Below are positions 22,142-32,715 of a stretch of DNA of 64,000 nt, piece by piece (the stretch's first letter is position 1; every line of letters starts with the position of its first letter). The stretch lies in the NCBI RefSeq assembly GCF_964355755.1, contig NC_092672.1:15560501-15624500 (forward strand), written 5' to 3'. Source of the DNA: Antedon mediterranea. Its lineage: Eukaryota; Echinodermata; Crinoidea; Comatulida; Antedonidae. A program made the position numbers and the translations under genes. The notes under the pieces are model-generated. The model did no database searches and had not been told where the DNA came from. It was given only the letters and a program-made list of their open reading frames with translations.

Positions 22142-23461
22142 ATGGATATATATGACTGGTGTATTAAACATAAGGTCGATCCTAGTCATGCTATTGCATT
22201 AAGGGGTGTATTGAAGGCCAATTATAGTCACGATAGAATACCTAATGCATTCAAAGAAATAGATCGATCCCAGGTTGTTGAAGTTATAGATGAAACAGAT
22301 ATCACTTTTCAATTACTACTTTCGTTTTCCAAACCTGTAGTAGATCTAAATATCCCCACAACCATTGACCACACAGATAACGAAACCTGGACTATTATAA
22401 AATGGGATGGGAAGACCCCAGAAAAGGACACCCATATCCTACCCACAGATTTCCAGGGACAACTACAAAAATTTCTCTTAGAACATGGGAAAACCCTGAA
22501 CGATCTTAGGCTAGATTCCATCCCCTCCGACACCAAAGAAGTAGTAGTAAAACACCTAATAGGCAACAACGTGCCCCGTACGGCCGGTGTTCGTCGGTTA
22601 CGACAGTTTTCGGGACGGGTGCCAATCCCTTCAAATGAGGTAGACTTTGAGACTTGGTCTCAACTAGTCCAACAACTTTTAAGGGATGATAGCTTATCAC
22701 AGGCTGAACAAAAGAGCATCTTAAGTCAAAGTCTCTTTCCACCAGCACTTAATATCCTAAATAAAGTGACAGATAAATCAACTGCTAGGGAATGCCATGA
22801 TGTACTTAATGAGGTCTATGGTTTGGCAGTGGATGCAGATGACCTCTATACTCTATTTAGGGAGACATATCAGTCGGAAGGGGAACTGCCCTCTAAATTT
22901 TTAATGCGCCTAGATGAAAATCTAACTAGGGCAACAAAGGCAGGGGCAGTTGGGGTAGCAAAGGCTGACCATATGAGACTAGCTCAATTTGTCCGTGGGC
23001 TAGTATATGACGAGATGCTATCATCTACATTAAACCTGAAACAACGCAAATCAAATCCCCCTACTTATTTAACACTGATTAAAGAAGTTAGAAGTGAGGA
23101 AATTAATAGTAGGGCTAGGGCAGAAAAGCGAACACCTAAGGCAGTTAGTGCCAAGGCTGCGTTATGTAGCTATGAAGCCCTTAGCCATGAGGTAGAAGTT
23201 CTTAGAACTGAGCTACATCACCTCAAATCAACACCAAGCCCACCAGAGTCCACCCCTAACCCAAAAACGCGTTCTTCACCTGCGCCAAACACTAGGCCTA
23301 AAATATGTTATAATTGTGGCGAGGATGGGCACCACATGAGGGGTTGTCCCAACCCAACTAATGCCACATTAGTACAGCAGAAATTGGTCAAACGGTTTAA
23401 TCAGGCGGGAAACGGCAGAGGGCATCCGGGAAGAAGGGACAACGGTCTGCCCCATCAGTAA
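22142..23461 (+). CDS. gag: Gag polyprotein of the gypsy element
   Basis: 439 codons from the ATG at 22142 (a GTG three codons upstream is not preferred). The N-terminus DIYDWCIKHKVDPSHAIAL followed by a short alpha/beta-like region recalls PNMA-family N-termini. A helical capsid-like core spans about residues 170-330 (SQAEQKSILSQSL, LYTLFRETYQSEGELPSKF). A CCHC knuckle CYNCGEDGHHMRGC is at residues 389-402, then a basic tail. The stop TAA at 23459-23461 follows an overlapping -1 frame for pol. The frame is intact with no internal stop, so this copy could still make Gag. Confidence 0.9.
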   Translation: MDIYDWCIKHKVDPSHAIALRGVLKANYSHDRIPNAFKEIDRSQVVEVIDETDITFQLLLSFSKPVVDLNIPTTIDHTDNETWTIIKWDGKTPEKDTHILPTDFQGQLQKFLLEHGKTLNDLRLDSIPSDTKEVVVKHLIGNNVPRTAGVRRLRQFSGRVPIPSNEVDFETWSQLVQQLLRDDSLSQAEQKSILSQSLFPPALNILNKVTDKSTARECHDVLNEVYGLAVDADDLYTLFRETYQSEGELPSKFLMRLDENLTRATKAGAVGVAKADHMRLAQFVRGLVYDEMLSSTLNLKQRKSNPPTYLTLIKEVRSEEINSRARAEKRTPKAVSAKAALCSYEALSHEVEVLRTELHHLKSTPSPPESTPNPKTRSSPAPNTRPKICYNCGEDGHHMRGCPNPTNATLVQQKLVKRFNQAGNGRGHPGRRDNGLPHQ

Positions 23462-26310
23462 AAAGGTCCCAACAAAAGAGAAAGGGAAACACTGGAACAA
23501 AAACCTCCAATAATTTACTCCATAGTGCAATATCACAAACTAATAATCTTATAGGCGACCCTAGTGTCGTAACAATAATTGTTGACGGTCATATATGTAA
23601 TGCAATGTTAGATACAGGCTCGCAAGTTACATGTATCAGTGAAGACTTTTATAAAGATAAATTAAGGGATAAGCCTATATACCCATTAACCGATTTAATA
23701 GTAACTGGTGCTGGCGGTCAGAACGTACCTTATCTAGGTTATATAGAGGTCAATTTAACGTTTCCTAAAGTCCAGACGGGCTATACAAAACAATTCCCAA
23801 CATTAGCTTTAGTGTGCCCCAAATTAGGGAAGGGACTGTCTATGTTAATGGGCACCAACACCAGTATAGTTCGGGATCTGGCCACTGGCTGGACAAATAC
23901 TAAGAAAAAGGGAAGGAAAGTAGGCCCCATACACTCTGCTTGGGCTGAAGTGTATAAAGAGGATAAGGCTAAGAAAGATAAACTAGGCCCCGTTAAAATA
24001 TGTTCTCCTATGACAATACCTAGAGGAAAAATAGTAGAGGTAGAATGTGTTATAAAGAACACAGTACACCCTAACTTAGATGTGTTAATTGAAGCATCCC
24101 CGGATATCCCACTTCCTGGAGGGCTTTTAATCACACCCTTAATAGTCAAGTTAGAACATATGGGCCCAGTTAAACTTAGAGTTCCTTTGTCAAATTCTAG
24201 TAAAGAAATTAGGCTAAATAGAAACTTTAAGATTGCCACTGCTTTCATCCCCCAGTCTATAACGCATCACAGTCCGGAAGTTCACTGTAACTCAAGTACG
24301 GCCTCAAACAATTTTAATTTTGATAGCTCGCCAATTTCACATATAGATAAGGCAAAATTTATTAATTTACTTAATAATCATCCGAATGTTTTTTCAAAGA
24401 ATGATTTAGATATAGGGAGAACTTCGGCTGTAAAACATAAAATACACCTAACTAATGACACCCCATTCCGTCAACCTTGTAGGAGGATACCCCCATCTGA
24501 TTTCAATGATGCTAGGGACCACATTCAAGATTTATTAAGGAAGAATATCATTAGAGAGTCCGAAAGCCAGTATAGTTCTCCTATAGTATTAGTCAGGAAA
24601 AAGAAGACTAACGAAATTCGATTATGTATAGATTACAGACTTCTAAATTCTAGGACGGTTAGGGACCAATACAACGTCCCCAACATTGAAGATGCCCTTA
24701 CAACCTTACGTGGTGCCAAATGGTTCTCATGTCTTGACCTCAAATCAGGCTATTACCAAATTGAAATGGCTGAGGAGGATAAAGCAAAAACTGCATTTTG
24801 GTGCCCATTGGGATTCTATGAATTTAACCGAATGCCCCAAGGGATCACTAATGCCCCCGCCACCTTCCAGCGATTAATGGAGAAGTGCATGGGGGAGTTA
24901 ACATTTTCCGACGTTCTAGTTTATTTAGATGACTTACTAGTTTTTTCAACCACACTAGACGAACACCTAGCTAAGTTAGACAAAGTATTATCTAGGCTTG
25001 AAGAGTATGGCTTGAAACTAAATCCAGACAAGTGCAATTTTGCCCAAACTTCCATTAAGTGCTTGGGCCATGTCATTTCAGAGGATGGGGTAAGCACTGA
25101 CCCAGATAAGGTAGAGGCTGTCAAATCTTGGCCCCGCCCCTCAAATGTAAAAGAATTGAAATCATTTCTAGGTTTTGCTGGTTATTATCGACGATTTATA
25201 CAGCATTATAGCCATATTGCCAAACCATTAAACCAACTTATGACTAAGTATGACCCAATACGTAAACGAGGTAAAACGTTCAAAAAACCTAAATCCAATA
25301 CTCCCTCAGAAAGGCGCCCTAGTCCTAATACCCCATTTGGTACTAACTGGTCCGAATCATGTCAGGTGGCATTTGATGTACTAATAGATAAATTGTCTTC
25401 AGCCCCTATATTAGGATTCGCAGACTACAATTCACCATTTATTCTACATACCGACGCTAGCACAAGCGGGTTAGGTGCAGCCCTATATCAAGAGATAAAT
25501 GGGATAAAGAGGGTAATTGCCTATGCTAGTCGTGGGTTATCCAAAAGTGAAGCCAATTATCCTGCTCATAAATTAGAGTTTCTTGCCCTAAAATGGGCGG
25601 TGACTGAGAAATTTACTGACTATCTTTATGGTCAACGATTTGTAATTTACACCGATAATAACCCCTTAACGTACGTGTTGACGACAGCTAAGCTTGACGC
25701 TACAGGTCAAAGGTGGCTTGCCGCCCTGGTCAATTACAACTTTGATATTAAATACAAAGCAGGTAGAAACAATCAAGATGCAGACGGTCTTAGTCGTCGC
25801 CCACATGACCCCCCTTCCAATGACTTTGAATACGAACAATATCAAGAGAAAGCTGACGAAGTGTTAGGTAGAGTAAAATTTTCATCCTGTTCGTTCACAG
25901 CAGTCTGTAATGCTAAAATAGTTAAAAAGTCTACTATACCTAATGATACAACACCCTTAGTTGAGTCAGTTAGTGATTCTCCTGATGCAATCCCCGCCAT
26001 CTATGATAACCCTATTAGGCCTATAGATGGGCAGTCAACCTTGCCTAATGTTACTGCAGCGGAGTGGGTAGAGCATCAACAACAAGACCCTAATATAAAA
26101 CCTATTTTTAAATTTGTATATAACAAACGGAAACCTACACAAGATGAACTCACAAAATTACCCGAGGAAACTAGGCTACTCCTGAGACAGTTTGATAAAT
26201 TATTGGTAAAAGATAATATTCTATACCGCCAATTTGTAAATAATATCGGAGCTATGCAATTGCAATTAGTACTTTCAACCGCTTATAGAGATAAAGCATT
26301 TACTGGCTTA
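23401..26310 (+). CDS. pol: Gypsy pol, part 1: protease, reverse transcriptase, RNase H
   Basis: Entered by -1 frameshift and open from 23401. The first ATG in frame is at 23605. Counting from that Met: the protease DTGS is at residues 3-6. RT spans about 280-450, with LVRKKKTNEIRLCIDYRLLN, CLDLKSGYYQ, MPQGITNAP and catalytic YLDD (440-443). RNase H follows about 610-740 with ILHTDAS (Asp617), ALKWAV, YTDNNPL and DADGLSRRP. The beginning of the integrase domain is reached (DELTKLPEETRLLLRQFD...) when a LINE interrupts at 26310/26311. The frame has no stop, so it reads straight into the LINE. A nearby tract of K/P-rich residues (KRGKTFKKPKSNTPSERRP) is an RT-RNase H connection insert. Confidence 0.92.
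23407..23451 (+). promoter_or_regulatory. -1 ribosomal frameshift signal (gag to pol)
   Basis: GGGAAAC at 23407-23413 lies in the gag frame as G GGA AAC, a perfect X-XXY-YYZ heptamer. Frame -1 has its last stop at 23398-23400 and is open from 23401 into protease. Downstream, GGCAGA (23414-23419) can pair with TCTGCC (23446-23451), and GGGC (23420-23423) with GCCC (23449-23452). These are candidate stimulatory stems. The efficiency is unknown. Confidence 0.8.
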
Positions 26311-29238
26311 CCTAAAAGTCGTAAGTTTTTCTCACGTCCGATCGCTTATTACAGTAACCATACGGCATGTTTTAGTATTGATATCTTGTCTGCTGGTGAT
26401 ATTGAAACAAATCCAGGTCCAATGAATTCCAGAATGAAAGATTTAAACGAAATCCACCGACCCAACAACATAAAAATCGCTATGTTCAACGCCCGAAGTA
26501 TTGCTAATAAAATCCAGGATCTTCAAGTACGGATAGAAAATAATGTTGATATAGTGTTGTTGACTGAAACATGGTTGGATCCAACGATTAAGAGTGCAGA
26601 GATTTTCCCGTTAGATTACTGTGTTCATAGAAACGACAGAAACAGACACGGTGGTGGTGTTCTGATAGCATGCAAACATTCTATTGATGTATTATCTGTG
26701 GACATTGACACTAATATTGAGGTTCAACTGGCTGAAATCCATGTATCTGGAGGAAGTATTCTGCTTGGCTGTGTTTATAGACCCCCGAGTTCATCAAGAG
26801 AATGGTTAACCAATTTTCAAGAACTCTCAGACAATATACTCTCCATCATGCACAAATATACTGCTGTGATCATCGCTGGTGATTTCAATTATGACTTTGG
26901 TTCGAACTCGAACTGTAATATTGAGTTTGAAAATATAATGTCATCTCTTAATCTTGTTCAACTTGTAAATTTTCCTACCAGATATGCAAATAATGGATCA
27001 CATTCTATGTTAGACCTTGTGTTCTGTAATAATAATGACATTATTCATAATGTCACAGGTGAACCTGGAATTAGTACAAGTGATCATATAGGTATCTTCT
27101 TTGACTTAGCTGGACGGTTGGTCTGTCCTAAACAAGTTCCTAGATATTTTTATCAATATAAAAAGGTTAATCATGATGATTTTTTCCAAACTCTTAATTC
27201 AGTCCCGTGGGATATCTGCTTTACACAGCTTAACTTAGATTCCACTTGGGCTTGTTTTAAAGACCTTTTTCTAGCCGCAATTGATGATTGCATACCCAAA
27301 GCTAAAAGCAAACCTCGCAGAAAATCAATCTGGATAACAACTGAAATTATTAAAATGTCTCGTAAAAAGAGACGCCTTTATCGAGATGCAAAGAAACATC
27401 CGAATAACATGTATAAGTGGGAAAAATACAGAAAATTTAGTAACGCATTGCGTGAAACTACGAGAAAGTCTCATTATGATTACCTCCATAATCTTAGTTT
27501 AGGCTGTAAATCTAATCCTAAACGATTTTGGTCATATGTTAAGAAAAAACGAAAATGTGCAACAGAAAGAAAGTATACTTTAAACGGCAATATCATAGAT
27601 TCAGATTTAAATGCTACTAAAGCATTTTCGAAATATTTTCATTCTAATTTTACTGAAGATAATGATGATTTCAATGTAACAAACGAAACATCTTATTGTA
27701 ATCACAGTGAAATTGTCTTACCTTTAACTAGTATTGTCATCAATAGGGATCAAATTTTCCGTGCCCTGTTATCTTTAGATACTAATAAATCCCCTGGGCC
27801 CGACGGGATTACCCCTATGATGTTGAGTATGGCTGCACCTGTTATATCCCCAATTTTGCTTAAAATTTTTCAAATGTCCCTTGACCAAGGCATTGTGGTG
27901 AAGGAATGGAAATTGGCCAATGTTGTACCAATTTTTAAATCTGGTAGTAGAAATGATATAAGTAATTATAGACCAATATCACTTTGTTCAGTTGTTGGCA
28001 AAGTTCTAGAACGTATTGTGGCTGATCATTTTTTATTTCATCTTCAATGTAATGCGTTTGTTAGTCCTGTACAGCACGGGTTCTATCCTGGAAGATCTTG
28101 TATTACACAAGCTTCATCCATATACCACGAATGGTCCAAAATATTAGATGGTACGAACCCACCAGTCGTCGATGCTATATTCCTTGATTGGGAAAAAGCA
28201 TTTGACCGTGTGAGTCACCCTAAACTATTACGTAAGCTCCACAATTTTGGTCTATGTGGTCCAATTTTGAAATGGATGGGCTCATTTCTTACTGATCGTT
28301 GCCAACAGATTGTCCTTAATGGACTGATATCTGACCGTACACAAGTTGTTTCAGGTGTACCTCAAGGGTCGGTACTTGGCCCATTACTTTTCAACTCGTT
28401 CGTTTTTGACCTCCCTATGTCGATCACCTCTCAAATTAGACAATATGCCGACGATACGGTGGTGTTCAGGCCAATTAGATGTGAATATGATGCGATATTA
28501 CTTCAAAAAGATCTAGATAACATCGATGAATGGTGTCAAAATAACATGATGAGACTTAATGCTAAAAAATGCAAAGTTCTCCATATTACTCGCAAACGTA
28601 ATCCCATTCATGCTCGTTATCACATTCACACTAATGACCTTCAAGCAGTTACCTCCTACAAATATCTTGGTATTCACTTTGAAAGCAATCTCTCTTGGTC
28701 AACGCATGTGTCCGCAATTACCACAAAATCTCTCCAAATTGTCGGATTCATAAAGCGTTTTGTGATATTTAACGACCCTGTAATTTTGATGAGGCTTTTT
28801 AACGGTTTATGTAGGCCCATACTTGAGTATGCTGCCCCTGTTTGGGTGCCTCATCAAAAACAACATATTACTAGCATAAATAAACCTCTTCGAAGGATCA
28901 CAAAATTGTGTGCTAAGGGCGATTACGAGCAACGGCTCGAACATTTAAATTTGCCATCTATGGACCAGAGAGTGTGTTTTCTCAGTATACTTTTTATTAT
29001 GAAATGTATGTATGGTCGAATTGATCTTAATATTCACGATTTTGTTGATTTTAATCCAAGGTATTCCGAATCAGTTATTTTTAAACACAAATATGCCAGA
29101 ACCAATTCTTTTAAATATTCATTGTACACTAATTTTCCCCGTGTATGGCAAGAGATTCCTAATTATATTAGAGAACATTCTTTATTTAGTTTTAACACAT
29201 TTGTGACAGCTCTCCGGTCTTATGTCAGGCAACTTTAA
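26311..29238 (+). CDS. CR1-like ORF2: 2A peptide, APE endonuclease, reverse transcriptase
   Basis: Joined in frame to upstream gypsy pol (numbering from Met 23605). Residues 903-931 form a hydrophobic lead (SRPIAYYSNHTACFSIDILS), then DIETNPGP at 932-939. APE-type endonuclease spans about 950-1180: MFNARSIANK, LLTETWLD, HGGGVLIAC, AGDFNYDF, STSDHIGIF. RT follows about 1270-1700: NKSPGPDGITPMM, NYRPISLCSVVGKVLER, FLDWEKAFDRVSHP, SGVPQGSVLGPLLF and catalytic YADD (1614-1617). The C-terminal thumb-like region ends at the TAA at 29236. No ORF1 is present, so it is either 5'-truncated or an ORF2-only piece. Clade CR1/L2 by motif style. Confidence 0.9.
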   Translation, partial: PKSRKFFSRPIAYYSNHTACFSIDILSAGDIETNPGPMNSRMKDLNEIHRPNNIKIAMFNARSIANKIQDLQVRIENNVDIVLLTETWLDPTIKSAEIFPLDYCVHRNDRNRHGGGVLIACKHSIDVLSVDIDTNIEVQLAEIHVSGGSILLGCVYRPPSSSREWLTNFQELSDNILSIMHKYTAVIIAGDFNYDFGSNSNCNIEFENIMSSLNLVQLVNFPTRYANNGSHSMLDLVFCNNNDIIHNVTGEPGISTSDHIGIFFDLAGRLVCPKQVPRYFYQYKKVNHDDFFQTLNSVPWDICFTQLNLDSTWACFKDLFLAAIDDCIPKAKSKPRRKSIWITTEIIKMSRKKRRLYRDAKKHPNNMYKWEKYRKFSNALRETTRKSHYDYLHNLSLGCKSNPKRFWSYVKKKRKCATERKYTLNGNIIDSDLNATKAFSKYFHSNFTEDNDDFNVTNETSYCNHSEIVLPLTSIVINRDQIFRALLSLDTNKSPGPDGITPMMLSMAAPVISPILLKIFQMSLDQGIVVKEWKLANVVPIFKSGSRNDISNYRPISLCSVVGKVLERIVADHFLFHLQCNAFVSPVQHGFYPGRSCITQASSIYHEWSKILDGTNPPVVDAIFLDWEKAFDRVSHPKLLRKLHNFGLCGPILKWMGSFLTDRCQQIVLNGLISDRTQVVSGVPQGSVLGPLLFNSFVFDLPMSITSQIRQYADDTVVFRPIRCEYDAILLQKDLDNIDEWCQNNMMRLNAKKCKVLHITRKRNPIHARYHIHTNDLQAVTSYKYLGIHFESNLSWSTHVSAITTKSLQIVGFIKRFVIFNDPVILMRLFNGLCRPILEYAAPVWVPHQKQHITSINKPLRRITKLCAKGDYEQRLEHLNLPSMDQRVCFLSILFIMKCMYGRIDLNIHDFVDFNPRYSESVIFKHKYARTNSFKYSLYTNFPRVWQEIPNYIREHSLFSFNTFVTALRSYVRQL
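26398..26421 (+). other. 2A translational recoding motif (DIETNPGP)
   Basis: Matches the D-[VI]-E-x-N-P-G-P consensus that makes ribosomes skip the Gly-Pro bond, here between residues 938 and 939. The upstream residues (ILSAG) also suit active 2As. 2A-like sequences are known in APE-type LINEs of sea urchins. Activity is inferred from the consensus. Confidence 0.88.
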
Positions 29239-29528
29239 ACTTTTTATTTTTTTTATCTTTAAACAATCATTTTTATCTGTACATAATATTTATATATATA
29301 TATTTTTTAGATTCAATTTTAATGATTGTTCAACTTGACGCCTCGCAATTTTAAATTTTTATATCTTTGTCTTTTTATGGTTTACTTATTTGTTCAAGTG
29401 CAGTATATGGAGAGCCATCTCGATAGTGCTTTGCACTCATGGCAATCCTCAGGGTGCTGCACCGCTGTCTTGTTGTCATGTTTTTTTGTGCCTGAAAATT
29501 GAATAAAATAAAATAAAAAAATAAAATA

Positions 29529-30203
29529 CATGATGACATTGGTCACCCTGGGATGGAACGGACCTTGGATCTTGCCCGATCCAGATTTTATTGGCCTCGT
29601 ATGTCCTCCCAAATTGAAGATAAATGTAGGTGTTGTGAACGATGTGTCCGAAGAAAGGCCCGTGCTACCAAAGCAGCCCCCCTAGTTAGTGTCAGAACCA
29701 CCATGCCTATGGAATTAATGTGTATTGACTTTCTGTCTATAGAACCTGATTCTAAGGATACTAGAAATGTATTAGTTGTGACTGACCATTTCACTAGATA
29801 TGCTATTGCTATCCCAACTAAGGACCAAAAAGCCCCCACAGTAGCAAAAGCTCTGTGGAATAATGTCTTTCAACATTATGGCTTTCCAAAACAATTACAT
29901 TCAGATCAAGGCAGAGATTTCGAATCAAAAGTTATCCAAGATTTATGTAAATATTTAGGAGTAAGAAAATCTCGTACAACCCCATACCATCCCCAGGGTA
30001 ATGGTCAGGTAGAACGGTTTAACCAAACCCTGCTTAAAATGCTAGGCACTCTAGAAAACCAAAAGAAAGAACATTGGCGAGACCATGTTGCACCCTTAGT
30101 GCATGCATACAATTGTACTAAGAATGATGCTACGGGAATGTCCCCATATTATTTAATGTTTGGTAGAGAAGCCCGCCTCCCAATTGACATCCAACTACTG
30201 TAG
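29529..30203 (+). CDS. pol: Gypsy pol, part 2: integrase (frameshifted after the core)
   Basis: Resumes the pol frame after the LINE. The H-H-C-C zinc region is split by the insertion, and HDDIGHPGM with CRCCERC remains here. The core has Asp in MCIDFLS, Asp in LHSDQGRDF and Glu in GNGQVERFNQ. It ends prematurely at 30203 because one base is missing near 30199 (CAACTACTGTAGG). The downstream frame resumes as GIDPNQNGSL at about 30205. The active-site triad is complete, so only the C-terminal domain is lost. Confidence 0.88.
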   Translation, partial: HDDIGHPGMERTLDLARSRFYWPRMSSQIEDKCRCCERCVRRKARATKAAPLVSVRTTMPMELMCIDFLSIEPDSKDTRNVLVVTDHFTRYAIAIPTKDQKAPTVAKALWNNVFQHYGFPKQLHSDQGRDFESKVIQDLCKYLGVRKSRTTPYHPQGNGQVERFNQTLLKMLGTLENQKKEHWRDHVAPLVHAYNCTKNDATGMSPYYLMFGREARLPIDIQLL

Positions 30204-31174
30204 GTATTGACCCAAATCAAAATGGTTCACTTTCTCCAAGGGGATATGCCGACAAATTACGACATCGCCTAGAAACAGCACACAAATTAGCCCAGGAAAT
30301 GGCAACCAAGAAAGCTAATGCCAATAAAGCCCGATATGATAGTAAAGTGCGTGAATGCACTATTTGCAAGGGTGATAGGGTACTAGTAAAAAATGTGCGC
30401 TTAAGGGGTAAACATAAACTTGCTGATAGGTGGGAAGAAACTATTTATGTGGTTTTGGAACAAATAGGGGACAACCCTGTGTACAAGATAGAACCTGAAG
30501 ATAGTGATGGCCCTACTAGAACATTGCATAGAAATATGCTACTCCCATGTAGGTTTGCTACAGCAAAGGAAACTCCCCCTAAAAGTGGTACTAAAGAAAA
30601 ACAAAGACAGAGAAAGCCTGTCACTCGACAAGGGCACAAAACGCCTAAGTCAACTGTCCCACAGCCAGAACTATCTGGACATGAAACAAGTGATAGTGAT
30701 TTAGATTATTACATTCCAAATTCAGTTCGCACACTTCAACAACCAACAGATCCATCTATACCTCCTAATCTGGGTAATGACCAAAACGTGGCTCAAACTA
30801 TTATAGAAACCCCAATTGTTAACGAAATAGAACCTCAGATCAATGAGGAAGATGTAATAGTTAACCATGATATTAATGATATCGAAGATGCTGTTATTCA
30901 TAATTTAGACAACAATGATAATGTTAATATTGATAATGCTAATAATGAGCCTGATATTCAACCTGATGTCCACGAACCACAGGCTAATACAGATGATACC
31001 TTACGTCCTAAACGACTAAGAACACAGCCAGAAAGGTTAGGTTATTTTGCTCCTGGCCAACAAGTTACATCAACTTCTAATATGGTGGTCCAAGTCATTG
31101 GGATGCAAAACCAAATGTTTGCTGATATGATGCAATCTCAATTATCACTTTTAAGAGGCTCTAAGCCGAATTAA
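30204..31174 (+). CDS. pol: Integrase C-terminal domain and acidic tail (other frame)
   Basis: The first residues follow the frameshift and the listed Met at 30299 is internal. It contains the GPY/F-like region DRVLVKNVRLRGKHKLADRW...YVVLEQIGDNPVYKI, and a linker rich in K/R. A strongly acidic Asn/Asp-rich stretch (about 30780-30985) comes next, then RPKRLRTQPERLGYF, a common pol terminus. There is no chromodomain signature and no env beyond. Confidence 0.8.
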
Positions 31175-31400
31175 TTTTATAATGTTATTTTTACTATATG
31201 TTTATATATACACGCCAATTTTGATTCCTTTTCAATGTAATATTTTTTTTCACTGTCTATTTTTATGTGTTAAGACAGGTGAATTACGATCAAAAAACTA
31301 AATGGTGACGTAGTTAAGCACTATTTTTAATGTAAATGTTGGTTACCATTGAGTTTGTTGAGCGTCGTCCGGGGACGGACGAGTATTTTGGCAGGGTGAG
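31175..31400 (+). promoter_or_regulatory. 3' untranslated region with polypurine-tract candidate
   Basis: Short non-coding stretch before the 3' LTR. The purine-rich GGCAGGGTGAG (31390-31400) abuts the LTR and is the best PPT candidate. A GTCCGGGGACGGAC hairpin lies at about 31367-31380. Confidence 0.55.
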
Positions 31401-32715
31401 TGTAACCCAGGCTACAAAAGTAGGCCAGTCTAAGAAGATGAAGGGTAACCCAGGCCACAAAAGTGTGCCAGTCTAAGAAGATGAAGGGTAACCCAGGCCA
31501 CAAAAGTGTGCCAGTCCAAGGAAATTGCAACACTTACACATTCCTACTTCCTTACAAACAAAGAAAGTACTGACCAACATACTTTAAGTATGAGCTAATT
31601 ATTTTAAGGATAAACTATTAGCTGATCAAACTCCAAATAAGGAAATAGGGCCACCATCATCTACCATTAGATAATGGTCCAGGAATGTATTTCGGAACAA
31701 CAGGGTGGGGCCAAGATATATAAAAAAGACTGCAGAGTTGGGAAAAGTCACAACTCAACTCTAAATCTATTGAGAGCAGTCAGGTCCTCCCTGATACTTT
31801 TTGTACGTTCTGAAAGAAGTTGTATTTACACTTATTCCTTGCTCAACAAATTCAGGTAAGATAACCAACATAAACTTATTATTTTGTAGCGTAAGTAACA
31901 TAGCTAAATCCTTTAGTTGTACTTGTTAACTACATATAGGATACTACTTTTATGTTTATCATTGCCTGTTGTTAAATCCAGCAATGAATTTCTTATCTTA
32001 GATACAACTTGATATATTGTAAATATACTATATGTTTGACCACCTTATATCGTATTGATTGTATGTTTATATGTAAGTTAGAGTGTAGTAATAAGACCCT
32101 GTCATTATATACTCACTAGGCTATGATTTATTAGCTAATCCTAAATTATCCTTGAATGAAGCCTGTATAGAGAATTCTGTAGTTATAGGAATTAAATACA
32201 AAAAGGCTACCGTAAATCACAACTCAACTCTAAATCTATTGAGAGCAGTCAGGTCCTCCCTGATACTTTTTGTACGTTCTGAAAGAAGTTGTATTTACAC
32301 TTATTCCTTGCTCAACAAATTCAGGTTGAGGGAAGATTGCCCAAGTTGGATTCTGTGTGTAAAGTCCACAGCCAGACGAGGGAATCGGTGGAGTGTATAA
32401 GCATCAAACTTCGAACGGGTTTACCACACCAAAAAGGGGACAAGCTCGACCACTGCCAGTTGTCAACAAACTTAAGTTTGACTTGTTATCTAAATCTTTA
32501 AGCATACTTAATTGTGTGCCATTTCAATTATAAGTCGCATATTGTATAATTTGTATTATGATTTAGAATAATAACACATCTACTATAAGCCAACTATTTT
32601 GTACTCTTTTATTTATTATCTATGTGTGTCTAGTGCCGCTGCCCCAATCAACTCGAACCCCGCTCACCTCAACCCTAAGTCGATAATCTTTTGTGTTGTG
32701 TGTAGAGCGGTTACA
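31401..32715 (+). repeat. 3' LTR of the gypsy element
   Basis: 1,315 bp. Differs from the 5' LTR mainly by having three 43-bp units where the 5' LTR has four, a 2-base deletion near 32027, a 6-base insertion near 32665 and about two substitutions. The same internal 108-bp duplication is present (31749-31856 and about 32217-32324). Confidence 0.95.

Larger units (their letters stand above)
26311..29528 (+). mobile_element. CR1-like LINE inserted in gypsy pol
   Basis: The interrupted gypsy codons TTA (26308-26310) and CAT (29529-29531) rejoin exactly in frame if 26311-29528 is removed. Any target duplication is at most 2 bases (TA), as is common for CR1. The 3' UTR (29239-29528) ends in an AATAAAATAAAA tail. 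Fragments of relatives lie at 7390-7790 and 42415-42495 on the minus strand. The frame is open from the insertion point through RT. Confidence 0.88.
20558..32715 (+). mobile_element. Full-length Ty3/gypsy LTR retrotransposon, interrupted by a CR1-like LINE
   Basis: LTRs at 20558-21911 and 31401-32715 start TGTAAC and end GTTACA, flanked by the 4-bp duplication ACAG (20554-20557 and 32716-32719). The order is LTR, PBS, gag, (-1 frameshift) protease, RT, RNase H, [LINE], integrase, LTR. There is no envelope-like ORF. Without the LINE the element is about 8.9 kb. Only about two substitutions and three indels were noticed between the LTRs, so insertion was recent. It carries two inactivating lesions: the LINE at 26311 and a 1-base frameshift near 30199. 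Confidence 0.95.

Noticed and set aside
31175-31400. An envelope ORF in the gypsy element
   Set aside because: Only 226 bases between the end of integrase and the 3' LTR, with no membrane-type ORF.
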